Below, one piece after another: positions 51,101 to 63,100 of a stretch of 64,000 nt of DNA (position 1 is its first letter; the number at the start of each line of letters is the position of its first letter). The stretch spans positions 2,609,501 to 2,673,500 of the forward strand of contig JAZARR010000110.1 of the NCBI GenBank assembly GCA_037389465.1, in the 5' to 3' direction. The DNA is from Baylisascaris procyonis. Taxonomy: Eukaryota; Nematoda; Chromadorea; Rhabditida; Ascarididae. The notes beneath the pieces are model-generated. The model made no database searches, had not been told where the DNA came from, and saw nothing but the letters and a program-made list of their open reading frames with translations. The position numbers and the translations under genes are program-made.

Positions 51101-54100
51101 AGTACATCTGTATAGAAATACAACATTCGCACACCTAAAGTTTCCCTTTTTTTCATGTTAAGCTGCACATAGTGCACGCATTCGTGATCAACGCATCGAG
51201 ATCTATCGTTTGGTATCAAGATAATCGAAATTGGGGACAAAAAGTATTTTTTCAAATTTTCCCTTACCCCCTTACGATCGAAAAATTCCGATATTTGGGA
51301 TTTTTTTTCTCGGCTCATATTTGTCCTACGGCGGTAGTCCATATACCGTTCGAGAAGTCTCGGCGAGCCAATGACGAAACAAAAAACTGTTTAGCGCCAT
51401 ACGAGATACCGGCCGAGAACGAGAACCCCCAAAATCGCAAAAATCGAGATTTCAGAAGTTCTGGCCGGTCGGATCGGTTTTCAACCTTTGTTTCGAAAAT
51501 TAACAAGCTATATATCACTTGATAGAGGCTTGAAAGTTCTATTGAACGAAACAATTCGCAACGGCTTGGGCGTCACCGTAGCCGAGAAAAAAAATCGGAA
51601 ATATAAATTGCAGTACATCTATATAGAAATACAACATTCGCACACCTAAAGTTTCCCTTTTTTTTCATGTTAAGCTGCACATAGTGCATGCATTCGTGAT
51701 CAACGCATCGAGATCGATCGTTTGGTATCAAGATTATCGAAATTGGGGACAAAAGTATTTTTTCAAATTTTCCCTGTACTACCTACCCCTTACGATCGAA
51801 AAATTCCGATTTTTGGGATTTTTTTTCTCGGCTCATATTTGTCCTACGGCGGTAATCCGTATACCGTTCGAGAAGTCTCGGCGAGCCAATGACGAAACAA
51901 AAAACTGTTTAGCGCCATACGAGATACCGGCCGAGAACGAGAACCCCCAAAATCGCAAAAATCGAGATTTCAGAAGTTCTGGCCGGTCGGATCGGTTTTC
52001 AACCTTTGTTTCGAAATTTAACAAGCTATATATCACTTGATAGAGGCTTGAAAGTTCTATTGAACGAAACAATTCGCAACGCCTTAGGCGTCACCGTAGC
52101 CGAGAAAAAAATCGGAAATATAAATTGCAGTACATCTGTATAGAAATACAACATTCGCACACCTAAAGTTTCCCTTTTTTTCATGTTAAGCTGCACATAG
52201 TGCACGCATTCGTGATCAACGCATCGAGATCTATCGTTTGGTATCAAGATAATCGAAATTGGGGACAAAAAGTATTTTTTCAAATTTTCCCTGTACCTTA
52301 CCCCCTTACGATCGAAAAATTCCGATATTTGGGATTTTTTTTCTCGGCTCATATTTGTCCTACGGCGGTAGTCCATATACCGTTCGAGAAGTCTCGGCGA
52401 GCCAATGACGAAACAAAAAACTGTTTAGCGCCATACGAGATACCGGCCGAGAACGAGAACCCCCAAAATCGCAAAAATCGAGATTTCAGAAGTTCTGGCC
52501 GGTCGGATCGGTTTTCAACCTTTGTTTCGAAATTTAACAAGCTATATATCACTTGATAGAGGCTTGAAAGTTCTATTGAACGAAACAATTCGCAACGCCT
52601 TAGGCGTCACCGTAGCCGAGAAAAAAATCGGAAATATAAATTGCAGTACATCTATATAGAAATACAACATTCGCACACCTAAAGTTTCCCTTTTTTTTCA
52701 TGTTAAGCTGCACATAGTGCATGCATTCGTGATCAACGCATCGAGATCGATCGTTTGGTATCAAGATTATCGAAATTGGGGACAAAAGTATTTTTTCAAA
52801 TTTTCCCTGTACTACCTACCCCTTACGATCGAAAAATTCCGATATTTGGGATTTTTTTTCTCGGCTCATATTTGTCCTACGGCGGTAATCCATATACCTT
52901 TCGAGAAGTCTCGGCGAGCCAATGACGAAACAAAAAACTGTTTAGCGCCATACAAGATACCGGCCGAGAACGAGAACCCCCAAAATCAGAAAAATCGAGA
53001 TTTCAGAAGTTCTGGCCGGTGGGATCGGTTTTCAACCTTTCTTTCGAAATTTTAGCAAGCTATATATCACTTGATAGAGGCTTGAAAGTTCTATTGAACG
53101 AAACAATTCGCAACGCCTTAGGCGTTACCGTAGCCGAGAAAAAACATCGGAAATATAAATTGCAGTACATCTGTATAGAAATACAACATTCGCACACCTA
53201 AAGTTTCCCTTTTTTTCATGTAAAGCTGCACATAGTGCACGCATTCGTGATCAACGCATCGAGATCTATCGTTTGGTATCAAGATTATCGAAATTGGGGA
53301 CAAAAGTATTTTTTCAAATTTTCCCTGTACTACCTACCCCTTACGATCGAAAAATTCCGATTTTTGGGATTTTTTTTCTCGGCTCATATTTGTCCTATGG
53401 CGGTAATCCGTATACCGTTCGAGAAGCCTCGGCGAGCCAATGACGAAACAAAAAACTGTTTAGCGCCATACGAGATACCGGCCGAGAACGAGAACCCCCA
53501 AAATCGCAAAAATCGAGATTTCAGAAGTTCTGGCCGGTCGGATCGGTTTTCAACCTTTGTTTCGAAATTTAACAAGCTATATATCACTTGATAGAGGCTT
53601 GAAAGTTGTATTGAACGAAACAATTCGCAACGCCTTAGGCGTCACCGTAGCCGAGAAAAAAAATCGGAAATATAAATTGCAGTACATCTATATAGAAATA
53701 CAACATTCGCACACCTGAAGTTTCGCTTTTTTTCATGTTAAGCTGCGCATAGTGCACGCATTCGTGATCAACGCATCGAGATGTATCGTTTGGTATCAAG
53801 ATTATCGAAATTGGGGACAAAAAGTATTTTTTCAAATTTTCCCTGTACCTTTTACCCCCTTACGATCGAAAAATTCCGATATTTGGGATTTTTTTTCTCG
53901 GCTCATATTTGTCCTACGGCGGTAGTCCATATACCGTTCGAGAAGTCTCGGCGAGCCAATGACGAAACAAAAAACTGTTTAGCGCCATACGAGATACCGG
54001 CCGAGAGCGAGAACCCCCAAAATCGCAAAAATCGAGATTTCAGAAGTTCTGGCCGGTCGGATCGGTTTTCAACTTTTGTTTCGAAATTTAAAAAGCTATA

Positions 54101-57100
54101 TATCACTTGATAGAGGCTTGAAAGTTGTATTGAACGAAACAATTCGCAACGCCTTAGGCGTCACCGTAGCCGAGAAAAAAAATCGGAAATATAAATTGCA
54201 GTACACCTATATAGAAATACAACATTCGCACACCTAAAGTTTCCCTTTTTTTCATGTTAAGCTGCACATAGTGCATGCATTCGTGATCAACGCATCGAGA
54301 TCTATCGTTTGGTATCGAGGTTATCGAAATTGGGGACAAAAAGTATTTTTTCAAATTTTCCCTGTACCTTACCCCCTTACGATCGAAAAATTCCGATTTT
54401 TGGGATTTTTTTCTCGGCTCATATTTGTCCTACGGCGGTAATCCATATACCGTTCGAGAAGTCTCGGCGAGCCAATGACGAAACAAAAAACCGTTTAGCA
54501 CCATACGAGATACCGGCCGAGAGCGAGAACCCCCAAAATCGCAAAAATCGAGATTTCAGAAGTTCTGGCCGGTCGGATCGGTTTTCAACCTTTGTTTCGA
54601 AATTTAACAAGCTATATATCACTTGATAGAGGGTTGAAAATTGTATTGAACGAAACAATTCGCAACGCCTTAGGCGTCACCGTAGCCGAGAAAAAAAATC
54701 GGAAATATAAATTGCAGTACATCTATATAGAAATACAACATTCGCACACCTAAAGTTTCCCTTTTTTCATGTTAAGCTGCACATAGTGCACGCATTCGTG
54801 ATCAACGCATCGAGATGTATCGTTTGGTATCAAGATTATCGAAATTGGGGACAAAAGTATTTTTTCAAATTTTCCCTGTACTACCTACCCCTTACGATCG
54901 AAAAATTCGGATTTTTTGGATTTTTTTTCTCGGCTCATATTTGTCCTATGGCGGTAATCCATATACCGTTCGAGAAGTCTCGGCGAGCCAATGACGAAAC
55001 AAAAAACTGTTTAGCGCCATACGAGATACCGGCCGAGAACGAGAACCCCCAAAATCGCAAAAATCGAGATTTCAGAAGTTCTGGCCGGTCGGATCGGTTT
55101 TCAACCTTTGTTTCGAAATTTAACAAGCTATATATCACTTGATAGAGGCTTGAAAGTTCTATTGAACGAAACAATTCGCAACGTCTTAGGCGTCACCGTA
55201 GCCGAGAAAAAAAATCGGAAATATAAATTGCAGTACACCTATATAGAAATACAACATTCGCACACCTAAAGTTTCCCTTTTTTTCATGTCAAGCTGCACA
55301 CAGTGCATGCATTCGTGATCAACGCATCGAGATCTATCGTTTGGTATCAAGGTTATCGAAATTGGGGACAAAAAGTATTTTTTCAAATTTTCCCTGTACT
55401 ACCTTACGATCGGAAAATTCCGATTTTTGGGATTTTTTTTCTCGGCTCATATTTGTCCTACGGCGGTAATCCATATACCGTTCGAGAAGTCTCGGCGAGC
55501 CAATGACGAAACAAAAAACTGTTTAGCGCCATACGAGATACCGGCCGAGAACGAGAACCCCCAAAATCGCAAAAATCGAGATTTCAGAAGTTCTGGCCGG
55601 TCGGATCGGTTTTCAACCTTTGTTTCGAAATTTAGCAAGCTATATATCACTTGATAGAGGCTTGAAAGTTCTATTGAACGAAACAATTCGCAACGCCTTA
55701 GGCGTCACCGTAGCCGAGAAAAAAAATCGGAAATATAAATTGCAGTACACCTATATAGAAATACAACATTCGCACACCTAAAGTTTCCCTTTTTTTCATG
55801 TTAAGCTGCACATAGTGCATGCATTCGTGATCAACGCATCGAGATCTATCGTTTGGTATCAAGGTTATCGAAATTGGGGACAAAAAGTATTTTTTCAAAT
55901 TTTCCCTGTACTACCTTACGATCGGAAAATTCCGATTTCTGGGATTTTTTTTCTCGGCTCATATTTGTCCTACGGCGGTAATCCATATACCGTTCGAGAA
56001 GTCTCGGCGAGCCAATGACGAAACAAAAAACTGTTTAGCGCCATACGAGATACCGGCCGAGAACGAGAACCCCCAAAATCGCAAAAATCGAGATTTCAGA
56101 AGTTCTGGCCGGTCGGATCGGTTTTCAACCTTTGTTTCGAAATTTAACAAGCTATATATCACTTGATAGAGGCTTGAAAGTTGTATTGAACGAAACAATT
56201 CGCAACGCCTTAGGCGTCACCGTAGCCGAGAAAAAAAATCGGAAATATAAATTGCAGTACACCTATATAGAAATACAACATTCGCACACCTAAAGTTTCC
56301 CTTTTTTTCATGTTAAGCTGCACATAGTGCATGCATTCGTGATCAACGCATCGAGATCTATCGTTTGGTATCAAGGTTATCGAAATTGGGGACAAAAAGT
56401 ATTTTTTCAAATTTTCCCTGTACTACCTTACGATCGGAAAATTCCGATTTCTGGGATTTTTTTTCTCGGCTCATATTTGTCCTACGGCGGTAATCCATAT
56501 ACCGTTCGAGAAGTCTCGGCGAGCCAATGACGAAACAAAAAACTGTTTAGCGCCATACGAGATACCGGCCGAGAACGAGAACCCCCAAAATCGCAAAAAT
56601 CGAGATTTCAGAAGTTCTGGCCGGTCGGATCGGTTTTCAACCTTTGTTTCGAAATTTAACAAGCTATATATCACTTGATAGAGGGTTGAAAGTTGTATTG
56701 AACGAAACAATTCGCAACGCCTTAGGCGTCACCGTAGCCGAGAAAAAAAATCGGAAATATAAATTGCAGTACATCTCTATAGAAATACAACATTCGCACA
56801 CCTAATGTTTCCCTTTTTTCATGTTAAGCTGCACATAGTGCACGCATTCGTGATCAACGCATCGAGATCTATCGTTTGGTATCAAGATTATCGAAATTGG
56901 GGACAAAAAGTATTTTTTCAAATTTTCCCTGTACCTTACCCCCTTACGATCGAAAAATTCCGATATTTGGGATTTTTTTTCTCGGCTCATATTTGTCCTA
57001 CGGCGGTAGTCCATATACCGTTCGAGAAGTCTCGGCGAGCCAATGACGAAACAAAAAACTGTTTAGCGCCATACGAGATACCGGCCGAGAGCGAGAACCC

Positions 57101-60100
57101 CCAAAATCGCAAAAATCGAGATTTCAGAAGTTCTGGCCGGTCGGATCGGTTTTCAACTTTTGTTTCGAAATTTAACAAGCTATATATCACTTGATAGAGG
57201 CTTGAAAGTTGTATTGAACGAAACAATTCGCAACGCCTTAGGCGTCACCGTAGCCGAGAAAAAAAATCGGAAATATAAATTGCAGTACACCTATATAGAA
57301 ATACAACATTCGCACACCTAAAGTTTCCCTTTTTTTCATGTTAAGCTGCACATAGTGCATGCATTCGTGATCAACGCATCGAGATCTATCGTTTGGTATC
57401 GAGGTTATCGAAATTGGGGACAAAAAGTATTTTTTCAAATTTTCCCTGTACTACCCCCTTACGATCGAAAAATTCCGATCTTTGGGATTTTTTTTCTCGG
57501 CTCATATTTGTCCTACGGCGGTAGTCCATATACCGTTCGAGAAGTCTCGGCGAGCCAATGACGAAACAAAAAACTGTTTAGCGCCATACGAGATACCTGC
57601 CGAGAACGAGAACCCCCAAAATCGCAAAAATCGAGATTTCAGAAGTTCTGGCCGGTCGGATCGGTTTTCAACCTTTGTTTCGAAATTTAACAAGCTATAT
57701 ATCACTTGATAGAGGGTTGAAAGTTGTATTGAACGAAACAATTCGCAACGCCTTAGGCGTCACCGTAGCCGAGAAAAAAAATCGGAAATATAAATTGCAG
57801 TACATCTGTATAGAAATACAACATTCGCACACCTAAAGCTTCCCTTTTTTTCATGTTAAGCTGCACATAGTGCATGCATTCGTGATCAACGCATCGAGAT
57901 CTATCGTTTGGTATCGAGGTTATCGAAATTGGGGACAAAAAGTATTTTTTCAAATTTTCCCTGTACTACCCCCTTACGATCGAAAAATTCCGATCTTTGG
58001 GATTTTTTTTCTCGGCTCATATTTGTCCTACGGCGGTAGTCCATATACCGTTCGAGAAGTCTCGGCGAGCCAATGACGAAACAAAAAGCCGTTTAGCACC
58101 ATACAAGATACCGGCCGAGAACGAGAACCCCCAAAATCGCAAAAATCGAGATTTCAGAAGTTCTGGCCGGTCGGATCGGTTTTCAACCTTTGTTTCGAAA
58201 TTTAACAAGCTATATATCACTTGATAGAGGGTTGAAAGTTGTATTGAACGAAACAATTCGCAACGCCTTAGGCGTCACCGTAGCCGAGAAAAAAAATCGG
58301 AAATATAAATTGCAGTACATCTGTATAGAAATACAACATTCGCACACCTAATGTTTCCCTTTTTTCATGTTAAGCTGCACATAGTGCACGCATTCGTGAT
58401 CAACGCATCGAGATCTATCGTTTGGTATCAAGATTATCGAAATTGGGGACAAAAAGTATTTTTTCAAATTTTCCCTGTACCTTACCCCCTTACGATCGAA
58501 AAATTCCGATATTTGGGATTTTTTTCTCGGCTCATATTTGTCCTACGGCGGTAGTCCATATACCGTTCGAGAAGTCTCGGCGAGCCAATGACGAAACAAA
58601 AAACTGTTTAGCGCCATACGAGATACCGGCCGAGAGCGAGAACCCCCAAAATCGCAAAAATCGAGATTTCAGAAGTTCTGGCCGGTCGGATCGGTTTTCA
58701 ACTTTTGTTTCGAAATTTAACAAGCTATATATCACTTGATAGAGGCTTGAAAGTTGTATTGAACGAAACAATTCGCAACGCCTTAGGCGTCACCGTAGCC
58801 GAGAAAAAAAATCGGAAATATAAATTGCAGTACACCTATATAGAAATACAACATTCGCACACCTAAAGTTTCCCTTTTTTTCATGTTAAGCTGCACACAG
58901 TGCATGCATTCGTGATCAACGCATCGAGATCTATCGTTTGGTATCAAGGTTATCGAAATTGGGGACAAAAGTATTTTTTCAAATTTTCCCTGTACTACCT
59001 ACCCCCTTACGATGGGAAAATTCCGATTTTTGGGATTTTTTTTCTCGGCTCATATTTGTCCTACGGCGGTAATCCATATACCGTTCGAGAAGTCTCGGCG
59101 AGCCAATGACGAAACAAAAAACCGTTTAGCACCATACGAGATACCGGCCGAGAGCGAGAACCCCCAAAATCGCAAAAATCGAGATTTCAGAAGTTCTGGC
59201 CGGTCGGTTCGGTTTTCAACCTTTGTTTCGAAATTTAACAAGCTATATATCACTTGATAGAGGCTTGAAAGTTCTATTGAACGAAACAATTCGCAACGCC
59301 TTAGGCGTCACCGTAGCCGAGAAAAAAAATCGGAAATATAAATTGCAGTACATCTATATAGAAATACAACATTCGCACACCTAAAGTTTCCCTTTTTTTC
59401 CTGTTAAGCTGCACATAGTGCATGCATTCGTGATCAACGCATCGAGATCTATCGTTTGGTATCAAGATTATCGAAATTGGGGACAAAAGTATTTTTTCAA
59501 ATTTTCCCTGTACTACCTACCCCCTTACGATGGGAAAATTCCGATTTTTGGGATTTTTTTTCTCGGCTCATATTTGTCCTACGGCGGTAATCCATATACC
59601 GTTCGAGAAGTCTCGGCGAGCCAATGACGAAACAAAAAACCGTTTAGCACCATACGAGATACCGGCCGAGAGCGAGAACCCCCAAAATCGCAAAAATCGA
59701 GATTTCAGAAGTTCTGGCCGGTCGGTTCGGTTTTCAACTTTTCTCTCGAGGTATAGTAAGGTATATATCGTTTGATAGAGCTTCCAAAGTTGTATCGAAT
59801 AAGGCATACTGCAACTTGATGGGTCTGATCGTTGACGAGAAAAAAATCCGAAATCTCAAACATAGTATGTTTCTGTAGAAAAATTAACAAAATTTATTTT
59901 TTTAACTGAATAAATCTTCGAAAAATGAATCTAAAAAATTATTACTTCTGTATTAAATAGAATTGCTTATTTGGTCGATAGCTGAATCTGTCCGTTGAGC
60001 TCAGGATTCGTTCGATGGTGAGAGGGAGGATGGGGCTGTTGCCGGTTCCGTTTTCTATGAACATTTATTTCTAGACCGGAAATTCTGAAACAGGAGATGA

Positions 60101-63100
60101 AGGTTTTCTTCGTGAAATATAATGATCCAATCTATGTGAAGATGGAAAAATTGGACATTATGATTCGACTTGCACAGCAAAGTAATATTTCACAAGTTCT
60201 TAGCGAACTCAAAGAGTAAGTTTTTTTTATTTGTTTGATTATCGCTTATCACTAATTCACTTAGTCAACTTTCTGGGTTCGTTTACTTTATTCGAGGATA
60301 TTTGCTTGTTTTTAGTTTCATTTGGTTATTTTATGTTTCGAGATTTCAGCTTCGTAGTGCTTTAGGTGAAATTTAGTCATCGCGATGCCAGCTGTTTGTT
60401 TAACTCACGTGTGCTAATATTGTTGTTTTTTGCAATGATTTGCCATGCAACGGAGTATGGGATCGGGTTTAAATCCGATCCCAGCCCTGGTTATGACTAG
60501 AGCCAAGTTAGCCTGGGCCTACGCTCTCCCCTCTCTTCACCCCGATGATGTGGGTCGTTTGAAGATACGCGACTGAAGTGGATGTCGATTTCGTACGAAA
60601 AGCAGTTCGGGCAATTGGTCGATGCGCAATAAAGGTGGAGCAAAGTGCTGAACGTTGTGTGAGCACATTGTTGGACTTGATCCAAACTAAGGTCAATTAT
60701 GTCGTCCAGGAGGCCGTCGTTGTTATCAAGGTATGGTGTTTTTGCTATTTGAGTTTACCTATATTTTAATTGAATTGGGCTAATTAAGCTTTGAGGTGCT
60801 AATTCTAACTCGACAATAAAAAATCTTCTGCCTTTAATTAGATCTGAATCAAATTTGCTTACGTCGGAAACTTGCTTTGACTAGATCGGTTCAGTCGCGG
60901 ATGGTTCTTACTTGTAAAGTTTTGATAGCTAGGTAGTCAGAAGTGGTATCCCAGGTAAAAGTTGCCCAGGTTACTGGCCGGTATTGCTGATATTAATAGA
61001 TTTAATGGTAAGAAATGGGCAGGACATAAATTTTTTTACCTAGATGTTTTGCATTATGTGCATCATCAATTAAAGCTATTATGAAGCAAAAGATAAGGCG
61101 AGCTGCAGCGAAAATATTCACATATAGTGAACTATTAGATAGATAGTAATGTCTTCTTTTATTGAAAATGAAAACTGATAACTAGGCTCGTATCATTTTC
61201 TTTGCAAATATTTTCATCATTTTCTATCAGATCATGATTGCTAATTTTTGACAATAAATTACGATGAAACTTAGCAGTAATGATTGCAATATGATTGTGC
61301 GCCTTTCTCAAGGAAGAATTGAGGTTATTGCGAAAGTTTATGCATAAAGTTATGCTGAAGTTCTTGATGTTTCCATTTTCTAGAAAAGGATTTGTTTTAA
61401 TTTAGGTAACAAGAGTCGTTTTACTTTTCTTCAATCAAGAAAACATTCTTTACGAATAATTGTCTTTACGAATAATCTTTTCTTTCTTATCGCTTCCACT
61501 ACCGCTTAAAACAATTTGTAAAGTCGTATGAAAGTTAGGGTTTATACTCGTCTCCTATCAGTCGAATGTTGACGAATCGATTCGCCTTTGTCCCAGTTAG
61601 GAAGTGGGTCGAGACTTACTTCCGATGAGACTGTTGGGAGGAATGATTTAGTAGGACAGTGCTGAAAGGTCTAGCCGAGAGCTACTCAAAATCAGCCTCG
61701 CACTAACCGATACAAAACAATGGATGAATTAATTAATGGAGCCTACTTTAGGCAACAAAGAGTTATTTGGTGCATAATTTAAGGATATCTTCCGTAAGTA
61801 CCCGAATAAATACGAAAGCATAATCTCGACGTTATGTGAAAATCTTGACACACTTGATGAACCAGAAGCGCGTGCATCAATGATTTGGATTATTGGTGAA
61901 TATGCTGAGAGAATTGATAATGCGGATGAATTACTCGAATCGTTTGTCGAAGGATTCCACGACGAAAATACTCAGGTGAGTAAGTACTGCTGATCCGGAC
62001 ATTCCTATATAATAGTGCATTGAAATATGGAAATGATAGATTTTATTTTATAGGAAATGGATTGTTTAGGCTTTAGCTGCCGCAATAAGAAGCTTAGTAA
62101 TAGTGATGAAATGATTTCGAAGGTTACAGGTGCAACTTCAGCTACTGACAGCTGTAGTGAAGTTGTTCCTGAAGCGCCCCAGTGACACACAACAACTGGT
62201 GCAAAGAGTTCTATCGTTGGCGACGCAGGACAGCGATAATCCGGATTTGAGAGATCGTGGATATATCTATTGGCGTTTGCTTAGCGCGGATCCAGCGGCA
62301 GCCAAAGAAGTTCGTTCGATGTTGAACTCCCTTTTCTGTTATTTCTTCAAATGGGCGATGATATGTCTTGTTGATCGTGGAAATCAAAATTTTCTGTATT
62401 GCGACAACTTCCGGGTACCTAGTATAAATCAGTGTTTGATTCGAGTGCTGATCGAAGGATTTGGAACTTTGTCGGCACATTTCGATTCTTCACTTGGTTT
62501 TTTTTAAGTTTTATATGCAAGAGGATATTTGAGCTAGGCTGCAGTTGGATTACTAGGCAGTTTACTGGCTTACTGCTTATGCTTTAAAGTGTGCTTTTCT
62601 CACCCGCACTTTCATTTTGTATCGGTCAGTTCTTAATTCGGGTAGCTCCGTGGGATGTCTTTTTGCTATAGTCAACTATTCGAGAACTGCCTGTTAATTA
62701 AATCATAATACCATGTTAAAGATCTATGCTTGGAGTTAGTTACTCATCTTCGGCTGCTGTTATATGCATTTTTTTCTCTTTGCCGAATACATCGTGCAAT
62801 TTTTGATTCGACTCGGATCAAAAGTTTCCCCTATTCATGGCTGATATCACTTCGCAACTGTTCAGTCATTTTTATCCCATAGCTACCATAAGGAGCATAA
62901 AAGCCGGAAAGGCACTATATATTCAGAAATTCACCCCACTTTTAACGTCACTCAAGGTTCTTTAGGGTTTAAGTTGCTTGAAAATGCATTCTAAAATCAT
63001 TAAATCTATTGGTGTTTGTTTTGATGTTACTTTCGTAAACATATGTAAACTGAAGTCGGATCATTCTTGAAAGGCTTTCATATTGAATTGTGGACTAGAA

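Noticed and set aside
22782..59740. CRISPR array
   Set aside because: The repeats are contiguous 516 bp units with no unique spacers, in a spliced eukaryotic gene.
22782..59740. CENP-B box or centromeric identity
   Set aside because: No window of the monomer fits the TTCGnnnnAnnCGGG core, and nothing in the sequence shows centromere function; nematode chromosomes are often holocentric.
22782..59807. Hundreds of 60-130 codon open frames on both strands of the satellite, including a minus-strand 79-codon frame kept even in the diverged last copy
   Set aside because: They are copies of one homogenised unit, most start with GTG or TTG and not ATG, they overlap each other on both strands, and they resemble no protein I know. 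Persistence in the last copy reflects absence of indels; roughly a third of residues differ there, with no sign of constraint.
21860..60215. apb-1 being a pseudogene split by the satellite
   Set aside because: All twelve exons keep frame, splice signals and conserved residues on both sides of the array, which is not expected of a dead gene.
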